Source of the DNA: Roseiarcus sp963726105
Lineage (GTDB): Bacteria; Pseudomonadota; Alphaproteobacteria; Rhizobiales; Beijerinckiaceae
Direction: 5' to 3'
NCBI GenBank assembly: GCA_963726105.1
Contig: CAVSBJ010000012.1
Location: 248,001-312,000, forward strand
Length of the DNA stretch: 64,000 nt
Shown here: piece by piece, positions 50,933 to 59,921 of the stretch
How positions within the stretch are numbered: position 1 is the stretch's first letter
How the letters are laid out: the number at the start of each line of letters is the position of its first letter
The notes under the pieces: generated by a model
The model's input: the letters and a program-made list of their open reading frames with translations, nothing else
Databases searched by the model: none
Told to the model about the DNA's origin: nothing
Translations under genes and position numbers: made by a program

Positions 50933-52866
50933 GCCAGACCCGCCGCCTAGCCGCGATCCTCGCCGCCGACGTCGTCGGCTATTCAAGGCTGATGGGCGAT
51001 GACGAAGCGGGGACGGCGCGTGCGGTGCGCGACCATCGCGAGGCGGCGACGCCGATCGTTCGCGGATTCGGCGGCCGGCTGGTCAAGACGATGGGCGACG
51101 GCGTGTTGCTGGAATTTCCGTCTGTCGTCGCGGCGGTCGAGTGCGCGATTCGCATGCAGCAGCAGATTGCCGAACGCAACGCGGGCGTTCCCGAGGCCCG
51201 ACGTATCCTTTACCGCATAGGCGTCAATCTCGGCGACGTGCTGATCGACGGCGAGGATATTCTGGGTGACGGCGTCAATATCGCGGCGCGGCTCGAAGCC
51301 ATCTGCGAGCCGGGCGGCATATGCATCTCCGGTCCCGCCTACGATCATGTGCGTGGCAGGATCGAGGCTGAGTTCGTCGACCTCGGCGAGAAGGCGCTCA
51401 AGAACATCGCCCGGCCGGTGCGGGCCTACGCGCTTGGGATCGCCGACATTGCCTGCGCAAAGGTCTTGACGCCCGTGACGCCTGCAGCGCCCGCGCCGCA
51501 GAAGAGGCGTTTCGGGCTCGCTCCGCTGGCCGCAGCACTCGCGGTGCTGCTGGTCGTGGTTGCGGGCGGCGCGTGGTGGGTCCTCAATGCGAACCGGCCG
51601 GCAAGCGTCGCCGCGAAGACGCCCGCCGAGGCCGCGCGTCTTTCCATCGTCGTGCTGCCCTTCGCCAACCTCTCGGGCGATCCGGGGCAGGACTACCTCG
51701 TCGACGCCCTGACCGACGAACTGACCACCAGCCTCGCGCGCATCCCCGACAGCTTCGTCATCGCGCGCAACACGGCGATGACCTTCAAGGGCAAGCCGGT
51801 CGACGCCAAGGCGATCGGCAAGGATCTCAGCGTGCGCTACGTTCTGGAAGGCTCGGTGCAGCCGAGCGGCGATCGGATGAGGGTCAACGCCCAGCTCATC
51901 GACGCCGGCAGCGGCGCCCATCTCTGGGCCGAACAATTCGACACGCCGCGCGCCGATCTGTTGCAGACGCAGGACGCAATCGTCGCGCATCTGGCGCGCG
52001 CAATCGACTTTCGGCTCATCCAGTCCGAAGCCGCACGTGTCAAACGCGCGCCCGCGGCCAATCCCGACGGCGAAGACTTGGCTCTCCAATGCAACGCGGG
52101 CCAATGGAAGGCCGCGTTTATCGGCAAGGAGGCGGATGCAGCCTCCGCGCTCTGCGAACAGGCGCTCGCCGTCGATCCCAACAATGTCCGCGCCCTGATG
52201 GGGTTGGCGACCAAGTTCTGGATAGCGGCGGCGCTTGGCGTTTCCAGCGACCTTAAAGGCGACCTTGAGCGGGCCGACCAATTGGCGTCCAAGGCGCTCG
52301 CTCTCGATCCAGATTTCGCTTGGGCTCACGTCGCGAAGGGCTGGATCCTTCAGAACCAGGGACGCACCGAGGAATCCGTCCCCGAATTTGAGCGCGCGCT
52401 CGCCCTGGACCCGTCCAACCCGGACCCCTACGGCGGCCTGGGCGTCGACTACTTGGCGCTCGGCAAATTCGACCAAAGCCTTGAAGTTCTCGACAAGGCG
52501 ATTCGGGCGAGCCCGTCCGATCCAGGGGCCACCTATTGGTACGGCAACAAGGCGTTGGCGAATTTCGGGCTGAAACGCTATGACCAGGCGATCGAGCTGG
52601 CTCGCCGGGCGCTCGCGATCAATCCTTACAACCCGTATGTGCATGTGGTCCTCGTGGCGGCGCTCGCCTTGACCGGTCATGATGCGGAAGCGCGCGAGGC
52701 GTTGCAGCGTTACCTCGCGCTCTCCACCGCGCCTTTGAAGACGATCGCGGCATGCAAGGCGCACCTGATGTCCCTGGCTCCCAAACAGGGCGGCGATCCA
52801 CGCTTCGTCGAGATGAGCGAACGGTCGTACGACGGCCTGCGCAAGGCCGGGATGCCGGAGGAGTGA
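50929..52866 (+). CDS. Class III adenylate/guanylate cyclase with TolB-like and TPR domains (copy 2)
   Basis: This 645-residue paralogue of the preceding gene has cyclase motifs ILAADVVGYSRLMGDDE, KTMGDGVLLEFPS and ILGDGVNIAARLEA. From the membrane helix onward (SIVVLPFANLSGDPGQDYLVD to the C-terminal SERSYDGLRKAGM) it is almost identical to copy 1, whereas the cyclase domains differ widely. The GTG start at 50929 overlaps the stop of copy 1. The mosaic of conserved sensor and diverged catalytic half suggests tandem duplication followed by gene conversion or by domain exchange at the 5' half. Confidence 0.88.
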   Translation: MSQTRRLAAILAADVVGYSRLMGDDEAGTARAVRDHREAATPIVRGFGGRLVKTMGDGVLLEFPSVVAAVECAIRMQQQIAERNAGVPEARRILYRIGVNLGDVLIDGEDILGDGVNIAARLEAICEPGGICISGPAYDHVRGRIEAEFVDLGEKALKNIARPVRAYALGIADIACAKVLTPVTPAAPAPQKRRFGLAPLAAALAVLLVVVAGGAWWVLNANRPASVAAKTPAEAARLSIVVLPFANLSGDPGQDYLVDALTDELTTSLARIPDSFVIARNTAMTFKGKPVDAKAIGKDLSVRYVLEGSVQPSGDRMRVNAQLIDAGSGAHLWAEQFDTPRADLLQTQDAIVAHLARAIDFRLIQSEAARVKRAPAANPDGEDLALQCNAGQWKAAFIGKEADAASALCEQALAVDPNNVRALMGLATKFWIAAALGVSSDLKGDLERADQLASKALALDPDFAWAHVAKGWILQNQGRTEESVPEFERALALDPSNPDPYGGLGVDYLALGKFDQSLEVLDKAIRASPSDPGATYWYGNKALANFGLKRYDQAIELARRALAINPYNPYVHVVLVAALALTGHDAEAREALQRYLALSTAPLKTIAACKAHLMSLAPKQGGDPRFVEMSERSYDGLRKAGMPEE

Positions 52867-53020
52867 GCGCTGCGTCAGGGTGGAGCCTTCCCTTAATTGC
52901 TTCGCCATGGCCACGACGAAAAACGCGGGCCTTTAGAGGCTTTTCGCCCCGGAATGACGCCAGCGGTCGAGCGAAATACAATTGTATTAGCCTTCTCGCG
53001 ATGGCGTTCGCGGGCCCGAA

Positions 53021-53251
53021 TTAAGGCAAGGCGCCGACCGGCCGACTGAACAGCACGCGCGGCCAGCCGGCGAGAATGCGGAGGATCATCGCCGCCGGAT
53101 CGCCGGGGTGCTCAGGCAAGCCGTCTTCAGCCTTGTGTTCTGGCCGTCTGAACCGCGTGCAGATCCGCATTTCCACCGGCGTCGCACCGGCGCCGAAACC
53201 GGCGCGGAGCTCCGACACCCAGGGCCGCTTGTGGTCGAAGCTGACGTACAT
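53021..53251 (-). CDS. Hypothetical protein, doubtful
   Basis: The frame gives 76 residues starting MYVSFDHKRPWVSELRAGFG and ending RILAGWPRVLFSRPVGALP. I recognise no family. The composition is reasonably protein-like, with Trp and Phe in spaced positions, but there is no clear ribosome site and no neighbour to support it. It may be a remnant. Confidence 0.25.
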   Translation of the reverse strand: MYVSFDHKRPWVSELRAGFGAGATPVEMRICTRFRRPEHKAEDGLPEHPGDPAAMILRILAGWPRVLFSRPVGALP

Positions 53252-53463
53252 GGGCGTCGGCGGCAGCCGGCTCGCGGAGCGCTTTCTGACTCTGTTCCCG
53301 CTGCCCAAGCGCTTTGACCTTTGAGGGAGCGCAGGGACGCGGCTGCACCGAAATTATAGAAATCGCATTAATTTCTTTTTGAACTACGGAATCCGTGCTA
53401 TTGTTCCCTTGTCCGGGAATCTGGGCTTAGGTCGCGTGCGATGGCAAACGAGAGGAGCGAGGC

Positions 53464-53562
53464 ATGCGTTCAGGGCATTTCGGGTCGGCCCGGAAAATCG
53501 AGGGGGATTTCTCTATTCCAATCGGCCGTAACTCATTGAAAAGTCCAAATTCGGAAAAATAA
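53464..53562 (+). CDS. Possible 32-residue small ORF in AT-rich DNA
   Basis: The ATG at 53464 follows GAGAGGAGCGAGGC, a good ribosome site. The product would be MRSGHFGSARKIEGDFSIPI then GRNSLKSPNSEK, basic and without a known domain. The good start signal is the only support. Confidence 0.25.
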   Translation: MRSGHFGSARKIEGDFSIPIGRNSLKSPNSEK

Positions 53563-53653
53563 ACGCTAGTAGATTTCAGCTATTTTGCTAACATTTAGGC
53601 TCCCTTATTGTCCTTTAAGCTGTTTTATTCGCATTGACCTATGCAAACTCCGC

Positions 53654-53734
53654 ATGCTGAACGCGCTGATCCGCGCCCGCACGCGGCGGGTCGAGTCGCA
53701 TGGATTGACAGATCCGGAGGGCGAGGGCTTCTGA
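53654..53734 (+). pseudogene. Fragment resembling a protein C-terminus before the CoA ligase gene
   Basis: The frame from 53654 reads MLNALIRARTRRVESHGLTD then PEGEGF and stops. It is too short to be a gene and looks like the tail of a helical protein whose upstream part is missing at the AT-rich junction. The family cannot be determined. Confidence 0.25.
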
Positions 53735-53761
53735 AGCGGCGCCCGTCGGAGGAGCGAATCC

Positions 53762-55381
53762 ATGCTCGGTCCCACCGCTCATCTTGACAGTTTCGCGCGC
53801 GACAACCTGCCTCCTCCCGATCAATGGCCCGACTTTCGGCTGCAGGGGCTCGATTACCCAGAGCACATGAACGCCGCGGTCGAGCTGACCGACCGCATGG
53901 TCGAGCGCGGCTTTGGCGACCGCACCGCCCTCGTCGGCCATGGCCGGCGCCGCACCTACAAGGAGCTTGCCGACTGGAGCAACCGGCTCGCCCGGGCGCT
54001 CATCGAGGATTATGGCGTCAAGCCCGGCAATCGCGTGCTCATCCGCTCGGCCAACAATCCCGCGATGATCGCCTGCTGGCTCGCGGCGACGAAGGCGGGC
54101 GCGGTCGTGGTCAACACGATGCCGATGCTGCGCGCCGGAGAACTGACGAAGATCGTCGACAAGGCCGAGATCGGCCTTGCGCTGTGCGACACCCGGATCC
54201 TCGATGAATTGGTCGCCTGCGCCAAGACGAGCGGCTTTCTCAAAAGCGTCGTCGGCTTCGACGGCACCGCCAATCACGACGCCGAACTCGACCGCCTCGC
54301 GCTCAATAAGCCGGTGACCTTGGCCGCCGTGCCGACGGGCCGCGACGACGTCGCCTTGCTCGGCTTCACCTCCGGAACAACCGGCTCGCCGAAGGCGACG
54401 ATGCACTTTCATCGCGACATTCTCATCATCGCCGACGTCTATGCGAGGGAGGTGCTCAAGGTTCAGCCCGACGACGTGTTCGTCGGTTCGCCTCCGATCG
54501 CCTTCACCTTCGGGCTCGGCGGACTTGCGGTCTTCCCCTTGCGCTTCGGCGCTGCCGCCGTGCTGATCGAAAGCGCGACCCCGCCGAACCTCGTCAAGAT
54601 CATCGAAGCCTTCAAGGCGACCGTCTGCTTCACGGCGCCGACCGCCTATCGCGCGATGCTTGCGGCGATGGACGAAGGCGCCGATCTCTCCTCGCTGCGC
54701 GTCGCCGTATCCGCAGGCGAGACGCTTCCGGCTCCCGTCTACGAGGCCTGGACGAAGCGCACCGGCGTCCCGATCCTCGACGGCATCGGCTCGACGGAAA
54801 TGCTGCACGTGTTCATCGGCTGCCAACTCGACGATCGAAGACCCGGCGTGACCGGAAAGCCGGTCCCGGGATACGAAGCCAAGATCGTCGACCGCGATTT
54901 CAACGACGTTCCGCGCGGAACGGTTGGCCGGCTCGCGGTTCGAGGTCCGACCGGGTGCCGCTATCTCGCCGACGCCCGCCAGCAGGAATACGTGCAGAAC
55001 GGCTGGAACGTGACCGGCGACGCATTCAGTCAGGATGAAGACGGATACTTTCATTTCGCCGCGCGCAACGACGACATGATCATCTCTTCCGGCTACAACA
55101 TCGCCGGCCCCGAGGTTGAGGCGGCGATCCTCACGCACGAATGCGTCAGCGAATGCGCGGTGATCGGCCTTGCCGACGAGGAGCGCGGGCAGATCGTCGC
55201 CGCCTTCGTCGTCCTGAAGCCAGGCGTTCCACCCGACCAAGCGACCGCGATGCGGCTGCAAGCCCATGTTCAGGCGACCATTGCGCCCTACAAATATCCG
55301 CGCGCGGTGCGGTTCGTGGAGGCCTTGCCGAAAACGCAGACGGGCAAGATCCAGCGCTTCCAGCTCCGATCTCTCTCATGA
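53762..55381 (+). CDS. 2-aminobenzoate/benzoate-CoA ligase family protein
   Basis: This 539-residue acyl-adenylate-forming enzyme activates an aromatic acid to its CoA thioester. The ATP loop is LLGFTSGTTGSPKATMHFHR. Other motifs are LDGIGSTEMLHVFI, GWNVTGDAFSQDEDGYFHFAARNDDMIISSGYNIAGPEVE and the C-terminal catalytic Lys in PKTQTGKIQRFQL. The start (PTAHLDSFARDNLPPPDQWP) and the TSGTTGSPKATMH type match 2-aminobenzoate-CoA and benzoate-CoA ligases. Its neighbours (flavin monooxygenase, cupin, MarR, arylformamidase-like hydrolase) favour an anthranilate or related substrate. GGAGGAG precedes the ATG. Confidence 0.85.
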   Translation: MLGPTAHLDSFARDNLPPPDQWPDFRLQGLDYPEHMNAAVELTDRMVERGFGDRTALVGHGRRRTYKELADWSNRLARALIEDYGVKPGNRVLIRSANNPAMIACWLAATKAGAVVVNTMPMLRAGELTKIVDKAEIGLALCDTRILDELVACAKTSGFLKSVVGFDGTANHDAELDRLALNKPVTLAAVPTGRDDVALLGFTSGTTGSPKATMHFHRDILIIADVYAREVLKVQPDDVFVGSPPIAFTFGLGGLAVFPLRFGAAAVLIESATPPNLVKIIEAFKATVCFTAPTAYRAMLAAMDEGADLSSLRVAVSAGETLPAPVYEAWTKRTGVPILDGIGSTEMLHVFIGCQLDDRRPGVTGKPVPGYEAKIVDRDFNDVPRGTVGRLAVRGPTGCRYLADARQQEYVQNGWNVTGDAFSQDEDGYFHFAARNDDMIISSGYNIAGPEVEAAILTHECVSECAVIGLADEERGQIVAAFVVLKPGVPPDQATAMRLQAHVQATIAPYKYPRAVRFVEALPKTQTGKIQRFQLRSLS

Positions 55382-55419
55382 TCGATAACGCTTTTCAACG
55401 TTCTCGCGGCGTGACGTCT

Positions 55420-56661
55420 TCACTTGTTGACTTGGCTCTGGGTGAAGCCGGCTGTGCTGGCGTAGCCCTTGACGATCGCCTCGCGCTCGGCGTGGCTCAG
55501 GACGCGGTCCACGGACTCAAAGCCAGCCGGGGCGAGTTTCTCGACTTCGTCGATCACTCGCTCCGGTCCGCCCTTGCGGTTGAGGCGCACGATCTCCGCG
55601 GTCTTGGGCAAGCGGTCGCGTTCGTACTCGTGCAAGGCCTGCATCGGGTGGTCGGCCTTCCGCAGCCAGTCGGCGAGAGACCGCGCGTCGAGAATCGCCT
55701 GCGCCGCGCCATTCGAACCGACCGGGTACATCGGATGAGCGGCGTCGCCGATGAGCGTGACGCGGCCATAGCTCCATTGGGGCAGCGGGTCGCGGTCGCA
55801 CATGGGATATTCCCAGCAGACCGGAGTCGAGCGAACCAGCGCTTCGACATCGACGCCCGGAACGTTGAAGCGCCTGGCGTATGGGATCACCTCGTCCATG
55901 CGTCCCGTTCGCGACCAGGAATCGATCGGCGCAGGCGTGATCTCGCCGTCGGCGATGCGCGAAACGATCGCCCAGTTGGTGAGGCGTTTGTCAGGCGTCG
56001 ACCCCGGCGCGATCGGATAGAGCGCGATCTTCGCGCTCATGCCGCCAGCGATGACCATCGACCCGCCCGTCAGGAACTTCGGCCATTCCGCGGCGCCGCG
56101 CCAGAGCATCAGCCCCTGCCATTTCGGGCGACCCTGCTTCGGGTGGAAATGGCGGCGCACGACCGAGTGAATGCCATCGGCGCCGACGAGCAAGTCGGCG
56201 CGCACGGTCTCGCTGCTCACTCCGGACTTTGCGTCGGTGAAATGCGCCACGACCCCGCTTTCGTCTTGCAGGAAACCCTGCAGCCTGAGACCGGTGCGGA
56301 CCCCGCCGGGGCCGAGTTTGGCGATGACTTCGTCGTGGATCGCCTTCTGCAGACGGCCGCGATGGATCGAGAACTGAGGATAGTCGAAACCGGCGTCGAC
56401 GCCGCGCAGTTCGGACCACACTTTCTGGCCGAGCCGGCTGACATAGTGCAGTTCCCTGGTGCGGATGCCGACGGCGTCGAGCTTGGGCAAGAGATCGAGC
56501 GCAGCGAGTTCCTTGATCGCGTGGGGCAAAATGTTGATGCCAACGCCGACCTCCCGGATCTCGGAGGCTTGCTCGAAAATGATGCTTTCGACGCCCCTCC
56601 GATGAAGCATGAGCGCGAGCGTCAGTCCGCCAAGTCCCGCGCCCGCGATGAGCACTTTCAT
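55420..56661 (-). CDS. FAD-dependent aromatic monooxygenase
   Basis: This 413-residue flavoprotein is of the class A hydroxylase type. The FAD fold begins MKVLIAGAGLGGLTLALMLHRRG, the DG motif is LLVGADGIHSVVRR, and the GD motif is VTLIGDAAHPMYPVGSNGAAQAILDA. It resembles 3-hydroxybenzoate 6-hydroxylase and PhzS-like enzymes and is probably an NADH-dependent ring hydroxylase. It is convergent with the CoA ligase gene (38 bases apart) and co-directional with the cupin gene 27 bases upstream. Confidence 0.85.
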   Translation of the reverse strand: MKVLIAGAGLGGLTLALMLHRRGVESIIFEQASEIREVGVGINILPHAIKELAALDLLPKLDAVGIRTRELHYVSRLGQKVWSELRGVDAGFDYPQFSIHRGRLQKAIHDEVIAKLGPGGVRTGLRLQGFLQDESGVVAHFTDAKSGVSSETVRADLLVGADGIHSVVRRHFHPKQGRPKWQGLMLWRGAAEWPKFLTGGSMVIAGGMSAKIALYPIAPGSTPDKRLTNWAIVSRIADGEITPAPIDSWSRTGRMDEVIPYARRFNVPGVDVEALVRSTPVCWEYPMCDRDPLPQWSYGRVTLIGDAAHPMYPVGSNGAAQAILDARSLADWLRKADHPMQALHEYERDRLPKTAEIVRLNRKGGPERVIDEVEKLAPAGFESVDRVLSHAEREAIVKGYASTAGFTQSQVNK

Positions 56662-56688
56662 GGACCGGTCCTTATCTTCGGCGCGAGC

Positions 56689-57144
56689 TCACTTCGCCTG
56701 TTCGGGCGGCGGGAGGAAGTCGACCTCGTGCTTGGCGGAAAGCGCGACCACTTCGGCCGGCGTCTGCTCAGCCATGTTGTGGATGCCCCAGAACAGGTCA
56801 TAGAGCCGACGCGTCGGCGCGACCCAGAACAGGCATTTCACTGTCCGCGCGGACTTGTTGTAGATCGCGTGCGGCAGCCCCATCGGCATGCGCACGAGAT
56901 CGCCGGGATTAGCGAAAACCGTATGGCCGTCGAGCATCAGTTCGAACTGGCCCTCGAACATGTAGATGAACTCGTCCTGCGTCGGATGAATATGAGGGGG
57001 CACGAACGTGTCCGGCGGAAAGGTCGCGTGCCAGGCGAAGGAGCCCTCGGATACGGACTTCGGCACGTAGGTCTGGCCGAGAATGTTCCAGACGATGTTG
57101 TCGAGCCCGTCGCCAGCCTTGGTGATCCCAGGAGCGAATGCCAT
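56689..57144 (-). CDS. Cupin-domain protein
   Basis: This 151-residue single cupin has metal-binding motif 1 PPHIHPTQDEFIYMFEGQFE (His, His, Glu) and motif 2 GLPHAIYNKS (His). It may be a small ring-cleaving or decarboxylating enzyme or a binding protein; length is too short for gentisate dioxygenase. The ATG at 57144 (MAFAPGITKAG) is chosen by the domain start. It is probably co-transcribed with the FAD monooxygenase and divergent from marR. Confidence 0.85.
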   Translation of the reverse strand: MAFAPGITKAGDGLDNIVWNILGQTYVPKSVSEGSFAWHATFPPDTFVPPHIHPTQDEFIYMFEGQFELMLDGHTVFANPGDLVRMPMGLPHAIYNKSARTVKCLFWVAPTRRLYDLFWGIHNMAEQTPAEVVALSAKHEVDFLPPPEQAK

Positions 57145-57237
57145 GTTCGTGTCCTTGCGTTGTCGATTTGCGAGCGGCGCGGGAGCGGGCGCACTCACAT
57201 TCCGGTCTTCCGCCGATTGCTAACGCCGCATAGTGGC

Positions 57238-57250
57238 GCACAATATGTGC
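57238..57250. promoter_or_regulatory. Candidate MarR operator
   Basis: GCACA-ATA-TGTGC (57238-57250) is a perfect palindrome in the 146-base divergent region between the cupin and marR genes. The next bases (AAGTCAACTTAACT) contain a second imperfect dyad. Confidence 0.5.
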
Positions 57251-57290
57251 AAGTCAACTTAACTAGGCCGACCGGCGCTGGGGAGGACGA

Positions 57291-57752
57291 TTGCTGGAGC
57301 GCGCGCGCAAAGCAGGGGCGAACGGGGCTTTCAAGCTCGAGGATCATCTCTTCTTCTATTTCAGTCAGATCCTCGCGCGCCGCATGCGAGCCATCAACGC
57401 ACGCCTGCGTCCTTACGGCCTCGATTATTCCCGCTGGCGGGTTCTAGCTGTGCTGCAGGAGCATTCCGGCGCGACGATGGGCCGGCTCGCTGATCTGACG
57501 TCCGTGGATCGCACCACGCTCACGCGCACGCTTGGACTGATGGAAGAGGCGCGGCTTGTCGCCCGACAGGAACGAGAGAGTGACCGCCGAAGCCTGGTGA
57601 TCTCTCTCACGCCCAAAGGTCGACGAATGTTGGGGCGCATCCTGCCGCTGACACTGGCGGAAACCGATCGGGCCTTGACCGGCTTCTCCCCGGCAGAAAT
57701 AGGGGCGCTGCGCGATCGGTTAAAGAGGATCGCGGACAATCTCACAAGCTGA
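57291..57752 (+). CDS. MarR-family transcriptional regulator
   Basis: This 153-residue winged-helix protein has the MarR core LDYSRWRVLAVLQEHSGATM, GRLADLTSVDRTTLTRTLGL, MEEARLVARQERESDRRSLV and ISLTPKGRRML. It probably controls the divergent cupin/FAD monooxygenase unit and the following hydrolase in response to an aromatic compound. The start is a TTG at 57291 after GGGGAGG; the spacing is short (4 bases). Confidence 0.9.
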   Translation: MLERARKAGANGAFKLEDHLFFYFSQILARRMRAINARLRPYGLDYSRWRVLAVLQEHSGATMGRLADLTSVDRTTLTRTLGLMEEARLVARQERESDRRSLVISLTPKGRRMLGRILPLTLAETDRALTGFSPAEIGALRDRLKRIADNLTS

Positions 57753-57777
57753 TCGGCTCCAGATACGGAACGCCCAA

Positions 57778-58554
57778 GTGGACTACGACCGCGCCTATGC
57801 AAACGGCCCCTTCATTCCAGGCGCCGAGACATTTCCGCCTCGTTGGGCGCAGGAGGCTGCGTCTTTCCGCGCAGCGCTCGGTCAACGAGCGCGGACCGCC
57901 ATTCCTTATGGTCCAAAACCGCGCAACGCTCTCGATCTCTTTCTGCCCGAGGCCGCGCCGCTTGGTCTTCTGGTGTTCGTCCATGGCGGCTATTGGCTGA
58001 GGTTCGATCGCGACATGTGGTCGCATTTGGCCGCGGGCGCGTTGGCGCGCGGATGGGCCTGCGCCATGCCGTCCTACACACTCGCGCCCGAAGCGCGGAT
58101 CAGCGCGATGACCCGGGAGATCGCGCGCGCGATCGAGGTCGCTGCGGGCCTCGTACCAGGCCCGGTCGTCGTGACCGGCCATTCCGCTGGCGGTCATCTG
58201 AGCGCCCGAATAGGTTGCGCCGATGTGACCCTGTCGGCGCCCGTCAAGCGGGTCGTGCCGATTTCGCCGCTTGCCGATCTGGAGCCTATCTCTCTCACCG
58301 CGATGAATGAAAACTTGCGTCTCGATGCGGCGGAAGTTGCTCATGAGAGCCCGGCCCTGCTCACGCCGCGGGCCGACGTCGAGGCCCACGTATGGGTTGG
58401 CGCGCAGGAACGGCCAGCTTTTCTTTGGCAAGCTCGACTTCTGTCGGAAGCCTGGTCGTGCCCGTGGACGCCGGAACGCGGCAAACATCACTTCGACGTC
58501 ATTGACGAACTGACGGACCCGACTTCGGCGCTCCTGGCCGTCTGTCTGGGCTAG
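57778..58554 (+). CDS. Alpha/beta hydrolase, kynurenine formamidase-like
   Basis: This 258-residue hydrolase has the oxyanion motif VFVHGGYWLRFDRDMWSHLA and the nucleophile in VVTGHSAGGHLSARIG; the catalytic His is in RGKHHFDVIDEL. The HGGYW and GHSAGGH pair is typical of the arylformamidase group that cleaves N-formylkynurenine. The position usually holding the catalytic Asp or Glu reads VGAQERPAF. With the neighbouring 2-aminobenzoate-type CoA ligase, a route from tryptophan or an N-formyl aromatic amine is plausible but not proven. GTG start. Confidence 0.75.
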   Translation: MDYDRAYANGPFIPGAETFPPRWAQEAASFRAALGQRARTAIPYGPKPRNALDLFLPEAAPLGLLVFVHGGYWLRFDRDMWSHLAAGALARGWACAMPSYTLAPEARISAMTREIARAIEVAAGLVPGPVVVTGHSAGGHLSARIGCADVTLSAPVKRVVPISPLADLEPISLTAMNENLRLDAAEVAHESPALLTPRADVEAHVWVGAQERPAFLWQARLLSEAWSCPWTPERGKHHFDVIDELTDPTSALLAVCLG

Positions 58555-58783
58555 TCGTCTGCGCGTGGCGAAGCTTTCCCGAGCGCTGGCGCTGCGCGGC
58601 TCTCACCGGTCCGACCGATTAAAATCAGGCGCGCCACGACTAACAATCAGGCGGCGGCGCCAAAGAATGAGGCTAAACCACACCGCACGCTCGTTAGCTT
58701 CCCGGCGCGGCACGTTCTTTGCTGCCGTTAACTTGAGTAGCCGCAGGTCTTGCCTGCGCAGCGCTGCCCGCCCGAGGATCACG

Positions 58784-59902
58784 ATGACCGCACCCACGAT
58801 TTCCAGACGCTCTCTCCTGAAGACGACCGCTTTCGGCCTGGCAGGCGCTTCGCTGAATCTGGGCTCAGCCAGTCGGGCTTTTGCCGCCAAGGACCTGACA
58901 GTCGGCGTGGTCTATGTCGGCGCGCGCGACGATTTCGGCTGGAATCAGGCGCATGCGGTGGCGGTCGAGGCCCTGAAACTAGTCCCGGGCGTGAAGGTCG
59001 CGGAGGAAGAGAACGTGCCCGAGACCGATGCGGTCTCGAAGTCGATGGAATCGATGATCAATCTCGACGGCGCCGGCCTCATCCTGGCGACGTCCTTCGG
59101 CTATTACAAACCGTTCGTGCTCGACCTGGCGAAGAGATATCCTGACGTCCAGTTCCGCCACGCGGCGCCGCTCTGGAACAAAGACACCGACCCGAAGAAC
59201 GCCGGGTCCTATTTCGGCTATCTCAACCAGGCGCACTACGTCGATGGCGTCGCGGCGGGTCTGTCGACCAAGACCAACAAGCTCGGCTTCGTTGCGGCCA
59301 AGCCGATCGCGAGCGTGCTGAGCAACATCAATTCGTTCATGCTGGGAGCCAGAAGGGTCAACCCCAAGGCGATCGTCCAAGTCATCTTCACAGGTGACTG
59401 GTCGATGCCGGTGCGCGAAGCGGAGTCCGCCAACGCCCTGGTCGACGCCGGGTGTGACGTCATCACTTGCCACGTCGATGGGCCAAAGGTGGTGATCGAG
59501 ACGGCCGAGAAGCGCGGCGTCAAAAGCTGCGGTCACAATGCGAGCCAGGCGCCTCTCGCGCCCAAAGGTTTCATCACCGGCGCCGAGTACAAGTGGATCA
59601 CGATCTACAAGGGCTACGCTGACGACATCGCCGAAGGCAAGGAGCTGCCGAATTTCACGGCTGGCGGCTATGAGGTTGATTTTGTTCAGAACACCCCGTT
59701 CGGCGCCGGCGCGACCGAGGAGGCCAAAGCCGCGGCGACCGCGGCGATCGCAGATATGAAAAAGAAAGTTCCAATCTACGTCGGTCCTCTGAAGGACAAC
59801 AAGACTGGCAAGGTGGTGATCGACAAGACCTACGACAATCTCGACCCATTCCTCGACAAGATGGATTACCTGCTGGAGGGCGTCGTCGGCTCGACGACCT
59901 GA
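58784..59902 (+). CDS. BMP-family ABC transporter substrate-binding protein
   Basis: This 372-residue periplasmic protein has a twin-arginine-like leader (TISRRSLLKTTAFGLAGASL) and a PnrA/BMP fold: VGVVYVGARDDFGWNQAHAVAVEAL, LILATSFGYYKPFVLDLAKRYPDVQF, GYLNQAHYVDGVAAGL and TGDWSMPVREAESANALVDAGCDVITCH. BMP proteins bind nucleosides or similar ring compounds; here the genes that follow suggest a nitrogenous amide or ureide. The ATG at 58784 (GAGG upstream) fits the leader. It is the first gene of the transport operon. Confidence 0.92.
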   Translation: MTAPTISRRSLLKTTAFGLAGASLNLGSASRAFAAKDLTVGVVYVGARDDFGWNQAHAVAVEALKLVPGVKVAEEENVPETDAVSKSMESMINLDGAGLILATSFGYYKPFVLDLAKRYPDVQFRHAAPLWNKDTDPKNAGSYFGYLNQAHYVDGVAAGLSTKTNKLGFVAAKPIASVLSNINSFMLGARRVNPKAIVQVIFTGDWSMPVREAESANALVDAGCDVITCHVDGPKVVIETAEKRGVKSCGHNASQAPLAPKGFITGAEYKWITIYKGYADDIAEGKELPNFTAGGYEVDFVQNTPFGAGATEEAKAAATAAIADMKKKVPIYVGPLKDNKTGKVVIDKTYDNLDPFLDKMDYLLEGVVGSTT

Positions 59903-59921
59903 AAGCGAAGGGGAATAGCCG

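Larger units (their letters stand above)
52867..53761. other. Gene-poor region between the cyclases and the CoA ligase gene
   Basis: Of these 895 bases, the left part (to about 53330) is GC-rich and holds one doubtful minus-strand frame (listed). The right part (53340-53640) is markedly AT-rich for this genome, with TTTT/AAAA runs, and has one doubtful 32-residue frame. Just before the CoA ligase there is a small fragment that looks like a protein C-terminus. The sharp composition change suggests foreign or decayed DNA. Confidence 0.5.

Noticed and set aside
50983..52914. 643-codon open frame on the minus strand
   Set aside because: It mirrors the second cyclase gene and has a basic, low-information translation; the plus-strand frame has clear motifs.
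55141..57447. 768-codon open frame on the plus strand
   Set aside because: It overlaps the end of the CoA ligase and runs antisense to the FAD monooxygenase and cupin; no domain in its translation.
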